A stretch of 64,000 bases of DNA, taken from positions 1,674,001 to 1,738,000 of the forward strand of contig BRON01000003.1 of assembly GCA_024345305.1 (NCBI GenBank), written 5' to 3'. Shown one piece after another: positions 45,179-56,387 of this stretch; positions within the stretch are counted from its first letter, which is position 1; each line of letters starts with the position of its first letter. The notes beneath the pieces are model-generated. The model saw only the letters and a program-made list of their open reading frames with translations, had not been told where the DNA came from and did no database searches. The position numbers and the translations under genes are program-made. The stretch is from Mrakia gelida (Eukaryota > Basidiomycota > Tremellomycetes > Cystofilobasidiales > Mrakiaceae).

Positions 45179-46180
45179 TCAAACCTCCAGCTCAACGCTG
45201 TAGACCGATCTAAACCTCTCCTCCTGCCTCGCAACCACTTCCTTCGCCCCCTTCTCCTCCTCCCTCGACTTCACAACAAGCACAATCGATCCCTCCTGCA
45301 TCTTCTCGAACCCAAATATCTCCCTGCTGAACCCTCTCTGCATATGAAGCAAGAGCTGGTTGACGTTGGGATCGCACTGGGTGAGGAGGCTTGCGACGTT
45401 CAGTCGAAGAGTTCGCCGTTGACCGAGGGAAGGAGCAGGGAGTCCCGCCAGCTCCTCCTTGAAGCGATCCGTCTGGCTCCAGGGGATCACTCCTGAGAGG
45501 ACGACGACTTCCAGGCGATTCCAGTGGGGGAGACGAGGGACGTCCTTGAGGGGGAACCAGGCCGTGACACGCCCAAAGTCTGTCGTTGCGTACTCCAGGC
45601 GGGTTGGGTTGAGATTAGGGAGGAGTTGAGTATGGAGTCCACTCAAGCTGACGGCTGAGATCGTAAGTTGGAGGAGGTGAAGGGGTAGGGAATACGATCC
45701 GACGAGGCGAGAGAAGGAAAGGTAACGGACGTCGAGCCTGTCGTGTTCGTGGGGGATGGTGATTCGCAGGTTCTTGATCTGGCTGAGAGAGAGGAGGTGA
45801 TTGATTCTGGAGGTAGTCTGGGTCTGGGAACACACAAAACCCAAGAAGTCAACAAACAAGGACTCGACAAGGACGAGGGCACGAGGAAGATGGAGCTGAC
45901 CTTCCCCGCTCTCTCACAGAACAGCATCTCCAACATCCTCAGCGACCTGACTTCGACGTCCTCGTAAAGAGCCTTCGTAGTAGCGGCGAGGAAGTCTAGC
46001 GAGACTCGTCCCAGGGCAGCGAGAGTAGCGACGTCGGATTCCTCGATGACGAGTAAGAGGACCTCCCACGGCAAGCCGCGACGAGGGTGAGGTCGGGAGA
46101 TCTGTAGAAATATAACAGGACGGTTGATGAGCTTTTCGGAAGTATGATAAGCACGTTCGATGAATACTGACTGAAGTCAT
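45179..46180 (-). CDS. F-box-like protein
   Basis: Exon 1 contains only ATGACTTCA, spliced to ATCTCCCGACC, giving MTSISRPHPRRGLPWEVLLL and then VIEESDVATLAALGRVSLDF. This is the LPxEVLxxI...L..L..V F-box pattern, which binds Skp1 in SCF ubiquitin ligases. The remaining 250 or so residues have leucine-spaced strands (SQIKNLRITIPHEHDRLDVR, HLLQLTISAVSLSGLHTQLL) suggestive of irregular leucine-rich repeats, and end SVYSVELEV-stop. It is divergent from another F-box-like gene. Target substrate unknown. Confidence 0.6.
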
Positions 46181-46668
46181 GGCTGGTTGAAGGCGACTGA
46201 GGCTGAAGTTTCACACGAGAAGGGACGGAGGGAGAGGCCGGTGAGCTCGACTCGTCCTTTGTCGTCTCTCGATGATCGACGGATAGACAGAAACGTAGAC
46301 TCACGAAACGAAGCCCTAGCGAGTATATCTAAGCTCTTGGAAGGAGATTTTTGAGATGGATGGCTGCAGTTCAACGAAATTAGCAGGGGAGGAAAGTCAG
46401 CTCTCGACGAGTGGCTCCTTCTCCGCCCTTTCTTTCCCCTCCCGACCCCGCTCGCTGCCGGCTTGCATGCTTTTCTCCGGGCTCGGTACTCACTAGATGA
46501 ACTTCTGCTTGACAGCTAGACGAAAGAGAGATCCGAAAAGGCCCAGATTCGATGCTGAGCGCTGCAGGCAAAAGGCACTGAAAGTTGAGCTCGTTCTTTT
46601 CGACATCGACGGCCATCTCCTTCCCTCCTTCTCTCCTCCCTTCCTCCCTTCTCTCTCGCTCCTCATCG
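46181..46668. promoter_or_regulatory. Divergent intergenic region between two F-box-like genes
   Basis: 488 bases separate two start codons. The side towards the plus-strand gene is CTTCCCTCC-rich. No gene seen. Confidence 0.45.
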
Positions 46669-47950
46669 ATGATTCCTATCCCGACGGAGGTTCTCGAGAG
46701 GATCATACACCACTTCTTCCAACGAGACGAGCTGCTCCACCTCCCAGAGGACAACTTCACGCTCGTCACTCCTTCCCGCGGCTCAACCTCCCTCCTCCTC
46801 GTCTCCAAAGGATTCCGTCAACTCGTCCTGCCCTCTCTCTACTTCTCCATCAGCATCACCAAGCAGTCGGACTGGGAGGACCTATTCAGAGAAGGACCCG
46901 GGGCAGTTTGCAGGTGGAGGGGAAGAGGCAAGGACGAGGAGGGGATGGGTTCGCGAGCTTCGCACCGACCTTGACGTCGACGTAGGGATGGCTCTGGAAC
47001 CCAATGGAGATCTCTGCCAGAACCAATATCAGCTGGACGAGGACGCCGGCACCACCCCCTTCAATCCCACGGAAGCTTCTCCTCCCTGCCTCATCCTCGC
47101 CCCTTCCCACTCCTCCCTCTTTCCAAACCTCGACAGAATCACCCTCCTCCTCAACCCCTCCATCTTCCTCCACCGTCGTCGAACATCCATCGCCCTCCCC
47201 CGCTGGCCAGCTTCTTCCGTCGAAAAGCTCAAGGATCGCCATCTCGAGCTCTGGAGGAGGAACGGCAGTTCCAAAGAATTCCTTCACGACAAGTACCGAC
47301 TCTACGACCCCGTCGCGCTCTCCAACTTCGCCCTCATGGTCGTCGAGGAACGGCTCGCCAATCACAGCTGGGAGCAGAGGAACGAGTTCCTCTCCGTTCT
47401 GGAGCCGAAGAACGTCTGGCACTCGTTGATGACAGGGGAGGACCACGGGCTGGGAAACCTCTGCGAACTCGACTTGTTCGCCTCCCGCTCAACTCTCAAA
47501 CATCTCGTCCACCCTCCTCCTCGCTCCTCCTCCTCCTCCAACAACAACCCAAGGATCCCCTTCATCGACTTAGAGCGCGTCGCTACCAACCTCGGGTTCC
47601 ATTCGCGGAGGGAGGTCCCTCAAGGACTTCGGTTCGTCGCCGTCCCTCATGGTCAACGGAAGTCGTTTCTGGGAGAGTACCTGAAGGAGTCGATCGCTCG
47701 ATACGGGGACAGGAGCGTGCGCACAGAGGAGGAGGAGGAGGAGGAGGAGAGTGACAGTGAGGAGGAAGAGGAGTATCAGGTGGTAAAGAAGGAAGAGGAG
47801 GAGCTCTACACGACTTTCCTGGAGCTGGTCGAGAGTGAGTGGAGATGGGTCGAGGAGAATGGGACGGAGGAAGGGTTTGTGGAGGGGTTGAGGTACGATT
47901 CGGAGAGTGACATGGAGGACCACGAGGAGTGGGACGACGAGTCGGATTGA
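46669..47950 (+). CDS. F-box-like protein with apparent 1-nt frameshift
   Basis: MIPIPTEVLERIIHHFFQRD is an F-box-like start, followed by TSLLLVSKGFRQLVLPSLYF. After DWEDLFREGP the frame runs into a stop shortly after 46973. The next frame continues without a break as QFAGGGEEARTRRGWVRELR, TDLDVDVGMAL and a 320-codon tail ending EEWDDESD-stop. Removing one G from the GGGG run at about 46900-46903 would join them. No intron with usable splice sites restores the frame. The tail has leucine-rich segments and a strongly acidic stretch (TEEEEEEEESDSEEEEEYQ). This is either a sequence error or a recent frameshift mutation; the second part keeps clean coding character. Confidence 0.6.
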
Positions 47951-49517
47951 GTGAGTCATTTCGCTTCTTCTTTTCTGTGTCGTGAGCGGGAGGCTGACTT
48001 GTCGACGTCCTCTTTCTCGACCTCGCAACAGGACCGAACCCTCTCGCTCAAGCTTCGGGTCAACTTGTTGATCTCGATCTTTGTATCCCATCGAAGTCGA
48101 GTCGAGCTTGCGTCGTTGCTGCTCGGTCGGAAAGCGAAGAAAGGGGGAAGCTCGTCGCGTCAGTCTGCTCGATCTTTTTTGCTCGTTCTCTGCCCTCTCG
48201 TCTCACGCGACCTCGCTAACCGGATCTTCCCTTTGTTTCCTGCCACTCCACCGCTCATCGCACAGTCCCTCAGTCTTGGATCGCGTCACCCGGAAACTCG
48301 AGAGGGAAGATCGAATGCACGCGTCGAGGAGGGGACGAGAGTTGGGGAGTTTGGTTTTGGCTGGTTTTGGATCAGAAGAGTCTTCTCTTCGATCCTTCGC
48401 CTGACGGTCTCGTCATGCATACCTGAAAGAGGGCTCCTCCACTTCTCAGTGGGCAGCGGCTTCTCATCGGGAAGAGAAGAAGACAGAGAGCGAGAAGGGA
48501 GGACCGACGCGTCGTGCCGGGGAGTTTGGTTTGACTCCGTCCGAGCGCGTTTCTCGGAGAGCTTCCTTGCATCAGCTTCTTTCGATCCCACCCCTAGATC
48601 GTGTCGTCGCGAAAGCTTTGCTCAGTGGGGCTGGGAACATCTTGGCGAGAGGCGAGAGGAGGGAGGGCGAACTCGCCGGAGGGAGAGCAGGAAACGAAAG
48701 ATGCGTCGTGCGAGTTCGACTGAACCTCGCGAGGTGAGTTCTGCCTCAGCCAAGCCCTTCTCAGCGCCGACGACGTACTCATGTCCTCATTTCTTCTTTC
48801 TCTTTCGTCTAGCAGCTTCCAGGGCGTGCTGTTCATCGTATTCTCGGGTGGTTCTTCTTTGAGTTTGATCTCCCCTCCCGCTCTCCTGCGTAAAGGTGAC
48901 GGCTCTCCTCGTTCTCTACGGGTTTAACGGCCTTCTCGTAGCACTGATCTTCTCTTTCCGATATGTGCGACACGCTTTTTCCATAGCGGCAAAGGGAAAT
49001 TTTCCCCTCCGCCTGACAGGGAGCCAATTTAACGGAAGGGATCGTCGCTCATCTCGACGCGCAGGTTGACCGAGGCAGAGCGAGTTTTCTTTCCCCTACC
49101 TTTCCCTCGTTGTCGGTTCCCTCGCTCTTCCTCAGACGCACCCTCCTTCAGGTGAAGTTCTTCACTTCTCGGTGGTCTTCGGGAGGTCCCCAGTGCCCAG
49201 CGGCTCTGCAGGAAGGGCGAACGAGACGATCTACTTTCGACCGACCGCGTCCTTGCTATTTCGAGCACTTACAGATTGAACTCGTTCTCTCTTCCTGCTG
49301 AGATCCTTCCCTGGGCGCGCTCTTTAGCGCTGTTAGTCGGATCTTAGGGGCCATCAGCCCGACCTTCCGTACTGGGGAGACCTGAAAGTTTCTCGGGGAC
49401 CCTCGTCTTCCCTCGCTCGACCCCTCCTCGTCCTCCAACCACATCCCTCACCTTTTCTTTCCCCCACCAACACCTCCCCACCTCTCCAGCTTACCCCCCA
49501 TCAACAACAACAACAAC
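47951..49517. promoter_or_regulatory. Long intergenic region upstream of the JEN1-like gene
   Basis: This 1.57-kb stretch lies between two plus-strand genes. A plus-strand open frame of about 300 codons starts just after the F-box gene stop but has no domain and an arginine/serine-rich shadow-like composition. GACGCGTC occurs near 48506. The final 25 bases are a CAA-repeat leader (CATCAACAACAACAACAAC) directly before the start codon. A long promoter fits a gene controlled by carbon source, which is inference. Confidence 0.5.
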
Positions 49518-52500
49518 ATGGGTTTCAAGGAGTTCTTTGGAGACCTGATCCCTAAGAAGCAGGAAGATGAATACAATCACGAGGACGACAAACCTTTGTA
49601 CAACCCTTTCAAGGTGAGCGAGCGAGCCGGAGGGGAGGAGGAGGTCGAGTGGAAACGAGAGGTCCGAGTTCGTCTCTTTTTCGCTGACTCGAACACTTTC
49701 TTATTCTCGGACATGAACAGATCTTTCGGTCAGTGTTCTGTTGTTGCTGGAAGACGTGTGGAGAGACGAGGAGGGAATCGTTTCAATACTGACTCTCGCT
49801 CTCTCGTTTTGACCTTCCCAGCTTGATGACCCCTTTCGGTGAGTCTTTCTCGCGCTGATTTCGACTTCGACGACCCCTCGCTGACTTCAATTTTTTTCTT
49901 GGCTCTCTCTAGCATGGCTGATGTACGCTAGTGGATTGTGAGTCTCCTTCGTTGACTATCGTCGGATGCGGGAAGAGGACGAGAGAGGGCTGACCGTCGA
50001 CTCGTCGTTTCGAACTTCTTCAGCTTCGCCTGGACGATGGACGCCTGGGACTTCTTCTCTGTCTCGTTGACCGTCCCACTCCTGGCCGAACAGTTTGGGA
50101 AGAACACCAGCGATAGTGAGTTTTGACGCTGTCTCTCCTCGACGAGTTCTTTTCGAAGCTGACCCGTCTTCGTTTTTCAGTCGTGAGTTTTGACGCGCTC
50201 GCTCCTCGACCAGTCTCCCCGTCGCCCAAGCATACAAGACTGACCACCTTCGAACATCACACTCATCTCCTCTGATATGTAGACAACGTGAGTCCGTCTC
50301 CCTTGCTCGTTGGGAAGGACTCGAGCTCCAGAGAGCTGAACCCGTTTCCTCCCGCGTGTTTGTTTTCCTTTCTTCTTTGTAGCTCTATCACCCTGACTCT
50401 TCTCTTCCGATCCCTGGGAGCTGTTCTTTTTGGACTCGCTGGAGATAGATACGGAAGGAAGGTTCGTGCTAGACCTCTCTCTCCCCTCTCGCTCCTCTCG
50501 AAGCTGATCGTTCGTCCTCGTCTCGTTTCACAGTGGACGTTGGTTGTCAACTTGCTCATCGTCACCTGCCTTCAAATCGGTAGTGGATTCGTCGAGACCT
50601 TCCCTCAGTTCCTTGCTGTCCGATCGCTATTTGGTATTGGGATGGGAGGAATCTGGTGAGCTTCAAGTCCTTTCCTCGAGCTCTTCGCCCTCCTCGACGC
50701 GTCGTCCTGATTTTCATCTCTTTCTCCAGGGGTCAATCCGCTGCCACTGCTATGGAGAACGTTCCCGTCCGAGCTCGAGGACTCATGTCCGGTATCCTGC
50801 AGCAAGGTTACGCCATGGGATACCTTTTCTCAGCGTGTGTCAACCTCAGTGAGTTGGTCTGTCTCTCGCGTCGGCGCACGGACGCGAACTCGATCTGACG
50901 TCTCTCTTCTTCTGGTCTTCAGCCCTCGTCGAGACCTCTCCTTCGACCTGGCGAGTCCTCTTCTGGATGGGAGCAGGATTGTCGTTCGCTGCTGCTGTCT
51001 TCCGAGCCTGTCTCCCTGAGTCGTCTCAGTTCCTCCAAGCCCGAGGTACGTCCCTTCACTACCTTCTCGCTCACATACCAGTCTCGATCAGGGATGCACG
51101 CTGACGAGCTCCGATCTCGTTTCTTCTCTCGCAGCCGAGGCTCGAGAGTCAATCGCTCGTGGCGAAGTTCAAGAGGACCACAAATCCAAGGCGTTCATGA
51201 AAGAGCTGGGGATCATGCTCAAGACTAATTGGCTCCGGTGCATTCATGCCGTCTTACTCATGACTGGGTTCAACTTCCTCTCGCACGGATCCCAGGATTG
51301 TGAGTATCGTTTTCCGATCTCGACGACTGCTCGTTTTCGCTCCTCGCTCGTGCTCACCTTTTTCTCTCTCGTTCTCCTCAGTGTATCCCACCTACCTCAA
51401 GACCACGAAAGGATTCACCGCTCATCAGGCCACGGTCGCTACTAGTAAGTATTGCCTCTCTTTCCCTCTTTTCTGCGACCGCAGACTCGACCTGACAACC
51501 TCGTCGCGTCGCTCCCGTTTCCAGTCATCGGAGTGAGTCGCCTTTCCTTCCCAAACGTCCTTAGGGCACGACTCTGACTCACTTCCTATCTCTCAGAACT
51601 GTGGAGCCATCTGTGGAGGAACTATCGCTGGATATCTCTCTCAGTTCGCCGGACGTCGATTGACTATGATCTGCGTGCGTTCCTTTTCCCCCTCCCCGAC
51701 CGACGCTTCCTCCTTCCTCGACTCCCACTGAACCTCTCTCTTCCTTCTCTCACAGTTCATCCTCCTCATCGGTGCCTTCAGTGAGTCCTTGTGTCGTTCG
51801 AGGCCCGTCTTCGCTTCCGTCTTCGACGCGTCACGGTCTGACCTCCTTTCGTCTTCCCCTACTCAGTCCCCCTCTGGATCCTTCCCAACGGATTCTCGAA
51901 GCTCGCCGCCGGAGCGTTCTGCATTCAGTTCGGAGTCCAGGGCGCTTGGGGAGTCATTCCTATCTACCTCAACGGTTCGTTTCTTCACTCCTCCTCTCGC
52001 CGGTCGACTCTCGATGACCTCTCTCATTCCCTTTCCTCGCCCTCAGAGATCTCCCCTCCCGCTTTCCGAGGAACCTTCCCTGGAGTTGCCTACCAGATGG
52101 GAAACATGGTACGTCGTTGCCATCTTCAACCTTTTTCGGTTCTCTCGCACGACTCAGTCGCTGAACAAACTTCGTCGCTTGTCTTCGCAGGTTTCGAGTG
52201 CCGCCGCTCAAATCGAAGCCACTGCTGGAAAGACTCTCAAGACTCAACTGAACAAGGCTGGAGTCATCACCATCGTTCCTGATTACGCCAAGATCCAAGC
52301 CATCCTGTACGTTTCTAGTTTCTCACCAGCGAGCGAGGTGGCTCGACGCGTCGTCTCTCCTCGCCTCTTCTTCCCCTTCACTGACTCGTTTCTCTCTCGT
52401 CTCCCTTTCCCCCCTTCCCAGGATCGGAGTCGTCGCCATCTGGACCATCGCTATGATCCTCCTCGGAGGTACGTCTCGTCCTTTTCTCTTCTCTTTCTTC

Positions 52501-52747
52501 GTCTCTCTCTCTCGAACTGACCTTCCCTCCCTCCTTTCGTTCCTTTCGCCTCAAAGGGGAGAACCACGGAGCCCACTTCGAGCGAAGCAAAGTCGCCTTC
52601 GAAGGAGGAGCTGGAGCTCTCGCTCCTGCCGACGTTCGCTTCGCTGCCGGAGACTTCTCTGGAGATGGGAAGGCGGAGATGGAGCATGTCGAGGGTGGAT
52701 TGGGCTCGGACGTCGAGAAGGGTCCTGGAGCGAAGAACATCGTTTGA
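49518..52747 (+). CDS. JEN1: Jen1-type monocarboxylate/proton symporter
   Basis: This MFS transporter of the SHS family takes up lactate, pyruvate or acetate at the plasma membrane. MGFKEFFGDLIPKKQEDEYN is the cytosolic N terminus. Helix I reads LMYASGFFAWTMDAWDFFSV. TLTLLFRSLGAVLFGLAGDR and RYGRK give the MFS loop motif. FLAVRSLFGIGMGGIWGQSA and RGLMSGILQQGYAMGYLF follow. FNFLSHGSQDLYPTYL fits the Jen signature NxxS/THxS/TQDxxxT. LWILPNGFSKLAAGAFCIQF and IPIYLNEISPPAFRGTFPG lie further on. The C-terminal tail is acidic and soluble and ends GPGAKNIV-stop. The gene has an extreme exon pattern: successive small exons of 8, 17 and 25 nt near the 5' end, then 2 and 5 nt, and later 8 and 25 nt, all needed for the conserved frame. 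Confidence 0.93.
49721..49728 (+). other. 8-nt micro-exon in the JEN1-like gene
   Basis: ATCTTTCG lies between acceptor AACAG and donor GTCAGT. It joins PFK to the 17-nt exon at 49822-49838 as PFKIFRLMTPFAWL. Skipping it would put the following exons out of frame. Confidence 0.78.
50181..50182 (+). other. Apparent 2-nt micro-exon (TC) in the JEN1-like gene
   Basis: After the exon ending GATA at 50115 the conserved frame needs two bases before ACAAC. TC at 50181-50182 has a strong acceptor (TTTTTCAG) and a strong donor (GTGAGT). Using TC and ACAAC gives DITTSITLTLLFRSLGA, matching the family; omitting TC breaks the frame. The introns on both sides begin with the same GTGAGTTTTGACGC. Confidence 0.65.
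50283..50287 (+). other. 5-nt micro-exon (ACAAC) in the JEN1-like gene
   Basis: ACAAC lies between acceptor TATGTAG and donor GTGAGT. It supplies the Thr-Thr codons of SDITTSITLTLL and the phase needed by the exon starting at 50383. Confidence 0.7.
51526..51533 (+). other. Second 8-nt micro-exon in the JEN1-like gene
   Basis: TCATCGGA lies between TTTCCAG and GTGAGT. It joins as ACTA|TCATCGGA|AACTGT to give ATIIGNCGAICGG, part of a conserved membrane helix. Confidence 0.78.
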
Positions 52748-53205
52748 TCTGATCTGGTTATCTACGAGGTTACGTTACGTATACTTTAGGCTTTTTGTAT
52801 TGCGAGATTAATCCTTTTGATGAGCGATTGCTTTTTGCTTGTAGGGAGAGAGAGAGAGAGAGACGCGTCGTCGCGAGGTGTTCTGCTCGCTGATCACGAG
52901 GGAGAGGGTCGATGGTCAGAGAGAAGCCGTCAGCTCTCGACCCTTGCGCATTTTTTCGTTCTCTCTCTCTCTCTTGCCTCTGAGGATCAGAGCAAGTTCT
53001 TCAGGGCCCCCAAGAATGGAGAGTTTGTCCCAGTGAATTAAAACGCCGCTGGGGGAGCCGAGGGGGAGAAGGCACAGTTGAAACCCCAGTTCACCTTTCC
53101 TTCCTTCCTTGCTTCCTTTCTCAAACCCTCCATGCTCTAGGAGCAAGGCCTTCAAACCTCTTCTCCCCCCACCCCCTTCCTCCCCCTCCTCTCTACCTTT
53201 GTACG
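52748..53205. other. Intergenic spacer
   Basis: 458 bases hold the JEN1-like 3' UTR and the leader of the next plus-strand gene. A GAGA microsatellite at about 52845-52862 is followed at once by GACGCGTC. No gene found. Confidence 0.5.
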
Positions 53206-55003
53206 ATGCCCGCGGATCGTGCGAGTCACCCTTCGTTGTCGGCTTCGTTCCCCTTCGAACCTCGAAGGGGATCCTCGCTCTCTGCTTCCTCCTCCTCCTC
53301 CTCCTCCTCCCCTTCCCAACACCCTTCCTCCGTTCCTTCGCCTTGCTCCACACTCGAAAGCGACTACCCAGAAACGCCACCTTCCTTCCCTCAACGAATC
53401 CCCGCTCACCACGGGTTCTCTACTCAACAGCAACAGCAGCAGCAGCACCAGTTCCCCCGACCTCGCACGACGTCCTCCTTCTTCCCAGGAAACGACCAGG
53501 GACAGCAGCCCTACCAGCAGCAGCAGCAGCAACAAGGAGGACCTCAAGTTGGAGGGTCGTCGAGTCGAGTAGGAGGCGACGGCTTCTCGAGACCGAGAGA
53601 GCTTTCGGTTGGGTACGATCCAGGTGGAGGAGGAGGGGAGAGGATGGTAGAGGTCTGCCAAGGAGGAGGAGGAGGTGGTCACTTCCCTGGCTTCTCACCC
53701 CAAGATCTAGTCATCTATGTGAGTACATGAGATCTACGTTCAACCCATCAACCTTCTTCTGACTTCTTCTCTTTCGGCGTTTTCGTAGGGTCCCTCCGTC
53801 GAGTATGGCTTTAAGAGTCCGCTCCCTCTTCCCCTTCCCCTCCCTCTCTCCTCGGCTTCGAGAGCAGCACCACCAACAGCCCTCGTTCAACCCTACTTCC
53901 ACTCCCCGGTCTCGCCAGCGCCTCCCTTCTACCCAAACTACCAAGGTCCCCCGGTCTTCGAGGACCCAGAGAGGCCTACGCAGGACGAGATCCAGATGTG
54001 GGAGGCCGAGACGGAGGGAGAGTGAGTCGACCTTTCGCCTTGCCTCTCTCTTGTTTCTCTACTCGGTCGAAGGAGAGCTGATCCTCTTCTTTGCTGCCGT
54101 CCCTTCAGACAACCACCCGCTCCTGATCGTACGCTTCAAATGCCTCCTCCCGTCGTGTATCGCTCGACAGCGACGACCGACTGCAAGCGATGGTCAGCTC
54201 GATCGTTCCTTCTCTCTTTCCTTTCGCCAACTGACTCTCCTCGCTCTTGTTCTTCCTTTTATCCAGCCGAAGTCACGCTGTAGACTGCGAGTGGCCTGGA
54301 GACGAAGGCGTCGGTGCCTGCTCGAACTGCTTCTTCTCGTACTCCCTCGTGAGTCCAGACCTCCTCCCTCCTCGTCATTCATTCAGTCCTCGTCTTCGAA
54401 TTGAATCTGATCCCACCTCTTCTCGCCTCTTCCTTTCCCTTCTCTCTGAAACAGTGCGAAACCTGGACACCGCCTTCACAGAACCAACCCTCAGACAACG
54501 ACACCTCCGCCCTCTCCTCTCTCACACAACAAATCCACGACGGCGAACGAACCCCAACCCAGTCGCCTCGACTTTTCCCAACCTCTCTCTCCTCTTCCAA
54601 CTCCTCCTCAACTTCCTCCTCATCCCAGTACAAACTCCCCTCCTCTTCCAACGAACCCGTCCGACCTTCACCTCAAATCCCAATCTCCTTCCTCCTCACC
54701 GAACCCTCGTCGAGCTCGTCTCAACCCACCACCTCCGGTCGCTCGTCGTCGGCGAAAGGGAAACAGAGCGAAATGGTCGAAGGGGAGATGACGGAGCTCT
54801 TTGGGAGGGTCGTACGACTCCAGGCGGACGCCAACTCGAGTCTAGGACAGGTGGTGGAGCAGCTTCGCTCGCCTCCTCTCGCCAAAGGACCGACGCTGGT
54901 TGAGGAGAAGTGGTCGGAGGGAAGCCAGGAGACGGAGACGGATAGGCCTGAAAGGAGTGGGTCTGGGTCGTCGATGGAGGGGTTGGTGCATGAGGGGAAG
55001 TAG
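53206..55003 (+). CDS. Zn2Cys6-type transcription regulator, zinc cluster in the middle of the protein
   Basis: The N terminus MPADRASHPSLSASFPFEPR is followed by Ser-, Pro-, Gln- and Gly-rich low complexity (Gln runs near residues 70-110). Three splice junctions assemble TDCKRCRSHAVDCEWP, GDEGVGACSNCFFSYSL and CET. This spacing, C-x2-C-x6-C-x10-C-x2-C-x6-C, matches a fungal binuclear zinc cluster. The usual Lys between Cys2 and Cys3 is replaced (RSHAVD). Downstream is Ser/Thr/Pro-rich, then a Glu-rich helix (EMVEGEMTELFGRVVRLQAD), ending GLVHEGK-stop. The mid-protein position and the atypical inner loop make DNA binding likely but not certain. Target genes unknown. Confidence 0.72.
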
Positions 55004-55570
55004 GTGTAGGTGGTCTGGTGTCGTTTTCGTTTCTCTCTCGTTTCCTTTGGGCTCCCGTTTGCTCCCTTCGCTTTTCGCTTCTTCGTTTCCTTTCTCGTTC
55101 ATGCCCCCTCCCTTTTCTCTCGTCTCCCTTGTACCCTCGCTCGTAGTCTAGCATCTCTTATCTCTCTCTTTTTTTTTTCCTTTCACTCTCTGTATCCATC
55201 ACGACCTACCATATCGAACGAACGTCTCTTTCGGGCGAGCGAGCGACGACTCGTGAGAGTCTTGCTTTTTCTCGAGCTTCTTTCCGTAGCATCTTCCGTT
55301 TTGCGCATGACTCATGAGTCAGAAGGAAACACGAATAGGATCATGATTCGTTCATATCGTATCGTAGCAAGAGGGACTCCGGAGAGGGAGCGAGAAGTTC
55401 GTTCAACGACGCGTCCGTCGAAAGCGCGCGTTCCCTTGTCGATCACCAGCCCCACGTCCCAGGACCTAAGAGCACCATCATCCACGAAACAACAAGAAAG
55501 CACGACTCAGTCAGCTCTCCTCTACATCGGACCCTGGCTCAACCGTCGAGCAAAACGCGAGCCGAACGTC
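55004..55570. other. Convergent spacer
   Basis: 567 bases lie between the stop codons of the Zn2Cys6 gene (+) and the DUF427 gene (-). It includes a poly-T tract near 55170 and one GACGCGTC near 55408. No gene found. Confidence 0.55.
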
Positions 55571-56387
55571 TCACTCACCACCTTTCATCCCCCTCTTCCC
55601 CCCATCAATATCCCTCGTCTTCCACCCCCCATAGAAATCCCCTTCCTGCGGGACAACATCCTCCCCATCAACCCTGCACACCCATCTCCCCCTCGAGCCG
55701 TCCCCGTACCCGCCGTCGGAAGCGTAGAAGCTGAGGTAGGACGCGATGGGGGAGAAGGAGGGTGTGGGAGAAGCGTAGCTCCAGATTCGGGATGGGATAG
55801 AGATCGGGGTGGAGGGGATGGTGAGGGTGTGGTAGGAGGCTCGACCTTTCCACTGCGAAGCGAAGAGAAAGAGGGACGCGTGAGCAGGAGAGAGGAGAGG
55901 AGGGATGGGGGGAGGAGGAGAAGGACTGACTGACCTCGCAGAAGGACGTTTTGGGCTCGAGGGTCAGGGAGACGTTGGGTGAGAGGGAGTTGGGTGGGAG
56001 GTAGTAGGTTGGGGGGTGACTTCAGGGACGAGAACAAGACACGAGGAAGAGGACGAAGGGAGATCAGCGCTCGCTCGACCTTTCCTCCTCACCGACGTCA
56101 AAGCTCGACCAGCTCTCACAACCGAGGTTGCAGATCTTCTCACCTTGTTTCCAAAACACGATAAGCCTCGTTCGTCTTTGCTATCTCGATTTCCTCTCCC
56201 TGAGGTCGAACCCAGACGACCTGAAGCGTTCTGATGCAAAGCGGGAACAACGAACGAACGAGCTCATCAGCTTTCGGTCCCCTCTCCTCCCCTCGCCCTG
56301 GCTCGAAAGGGAAACGTACTTGGTGGTCTTCTGAAGGGCTGGGGGTCGAGGGTAGTCCCATACGTTCTCCGTTGCTTTGGTTGACAT
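55571..56387 (-). CDS. DUF427 family protein
   Basis: Four exons give MSTKATENVWDYPRPPALQK, then TLQVVWVRPQGEEIEIAKTN and EAYRVLET. TYYLPPNSLSPNVSLTLEPK leads to TSFCEWKGRASYHT. The second half of the fold is SRIWSYASPTPSFSPIASYL, followed by VCRVDGEDVVPQEGDFYGGW and the end MKGGE-stop. The paired motifs (YLPP...FCEWKG and FYGGW) are typical of DUF427, a family without a settled function. The first junction shares codon AA|A across the intron. It is probably a soluble protein; no catalytic role can be claimed. Confidence 0.85.

Noticed and set aside
47951..48862. A 303-codon plus-strand open frame directly after the F-box gene
   Set aside because: It has no domain, no sensible start context, a Ser/Arg-rich composition and begins right at the preceding stop; it looks like an open stretch in a promoter.
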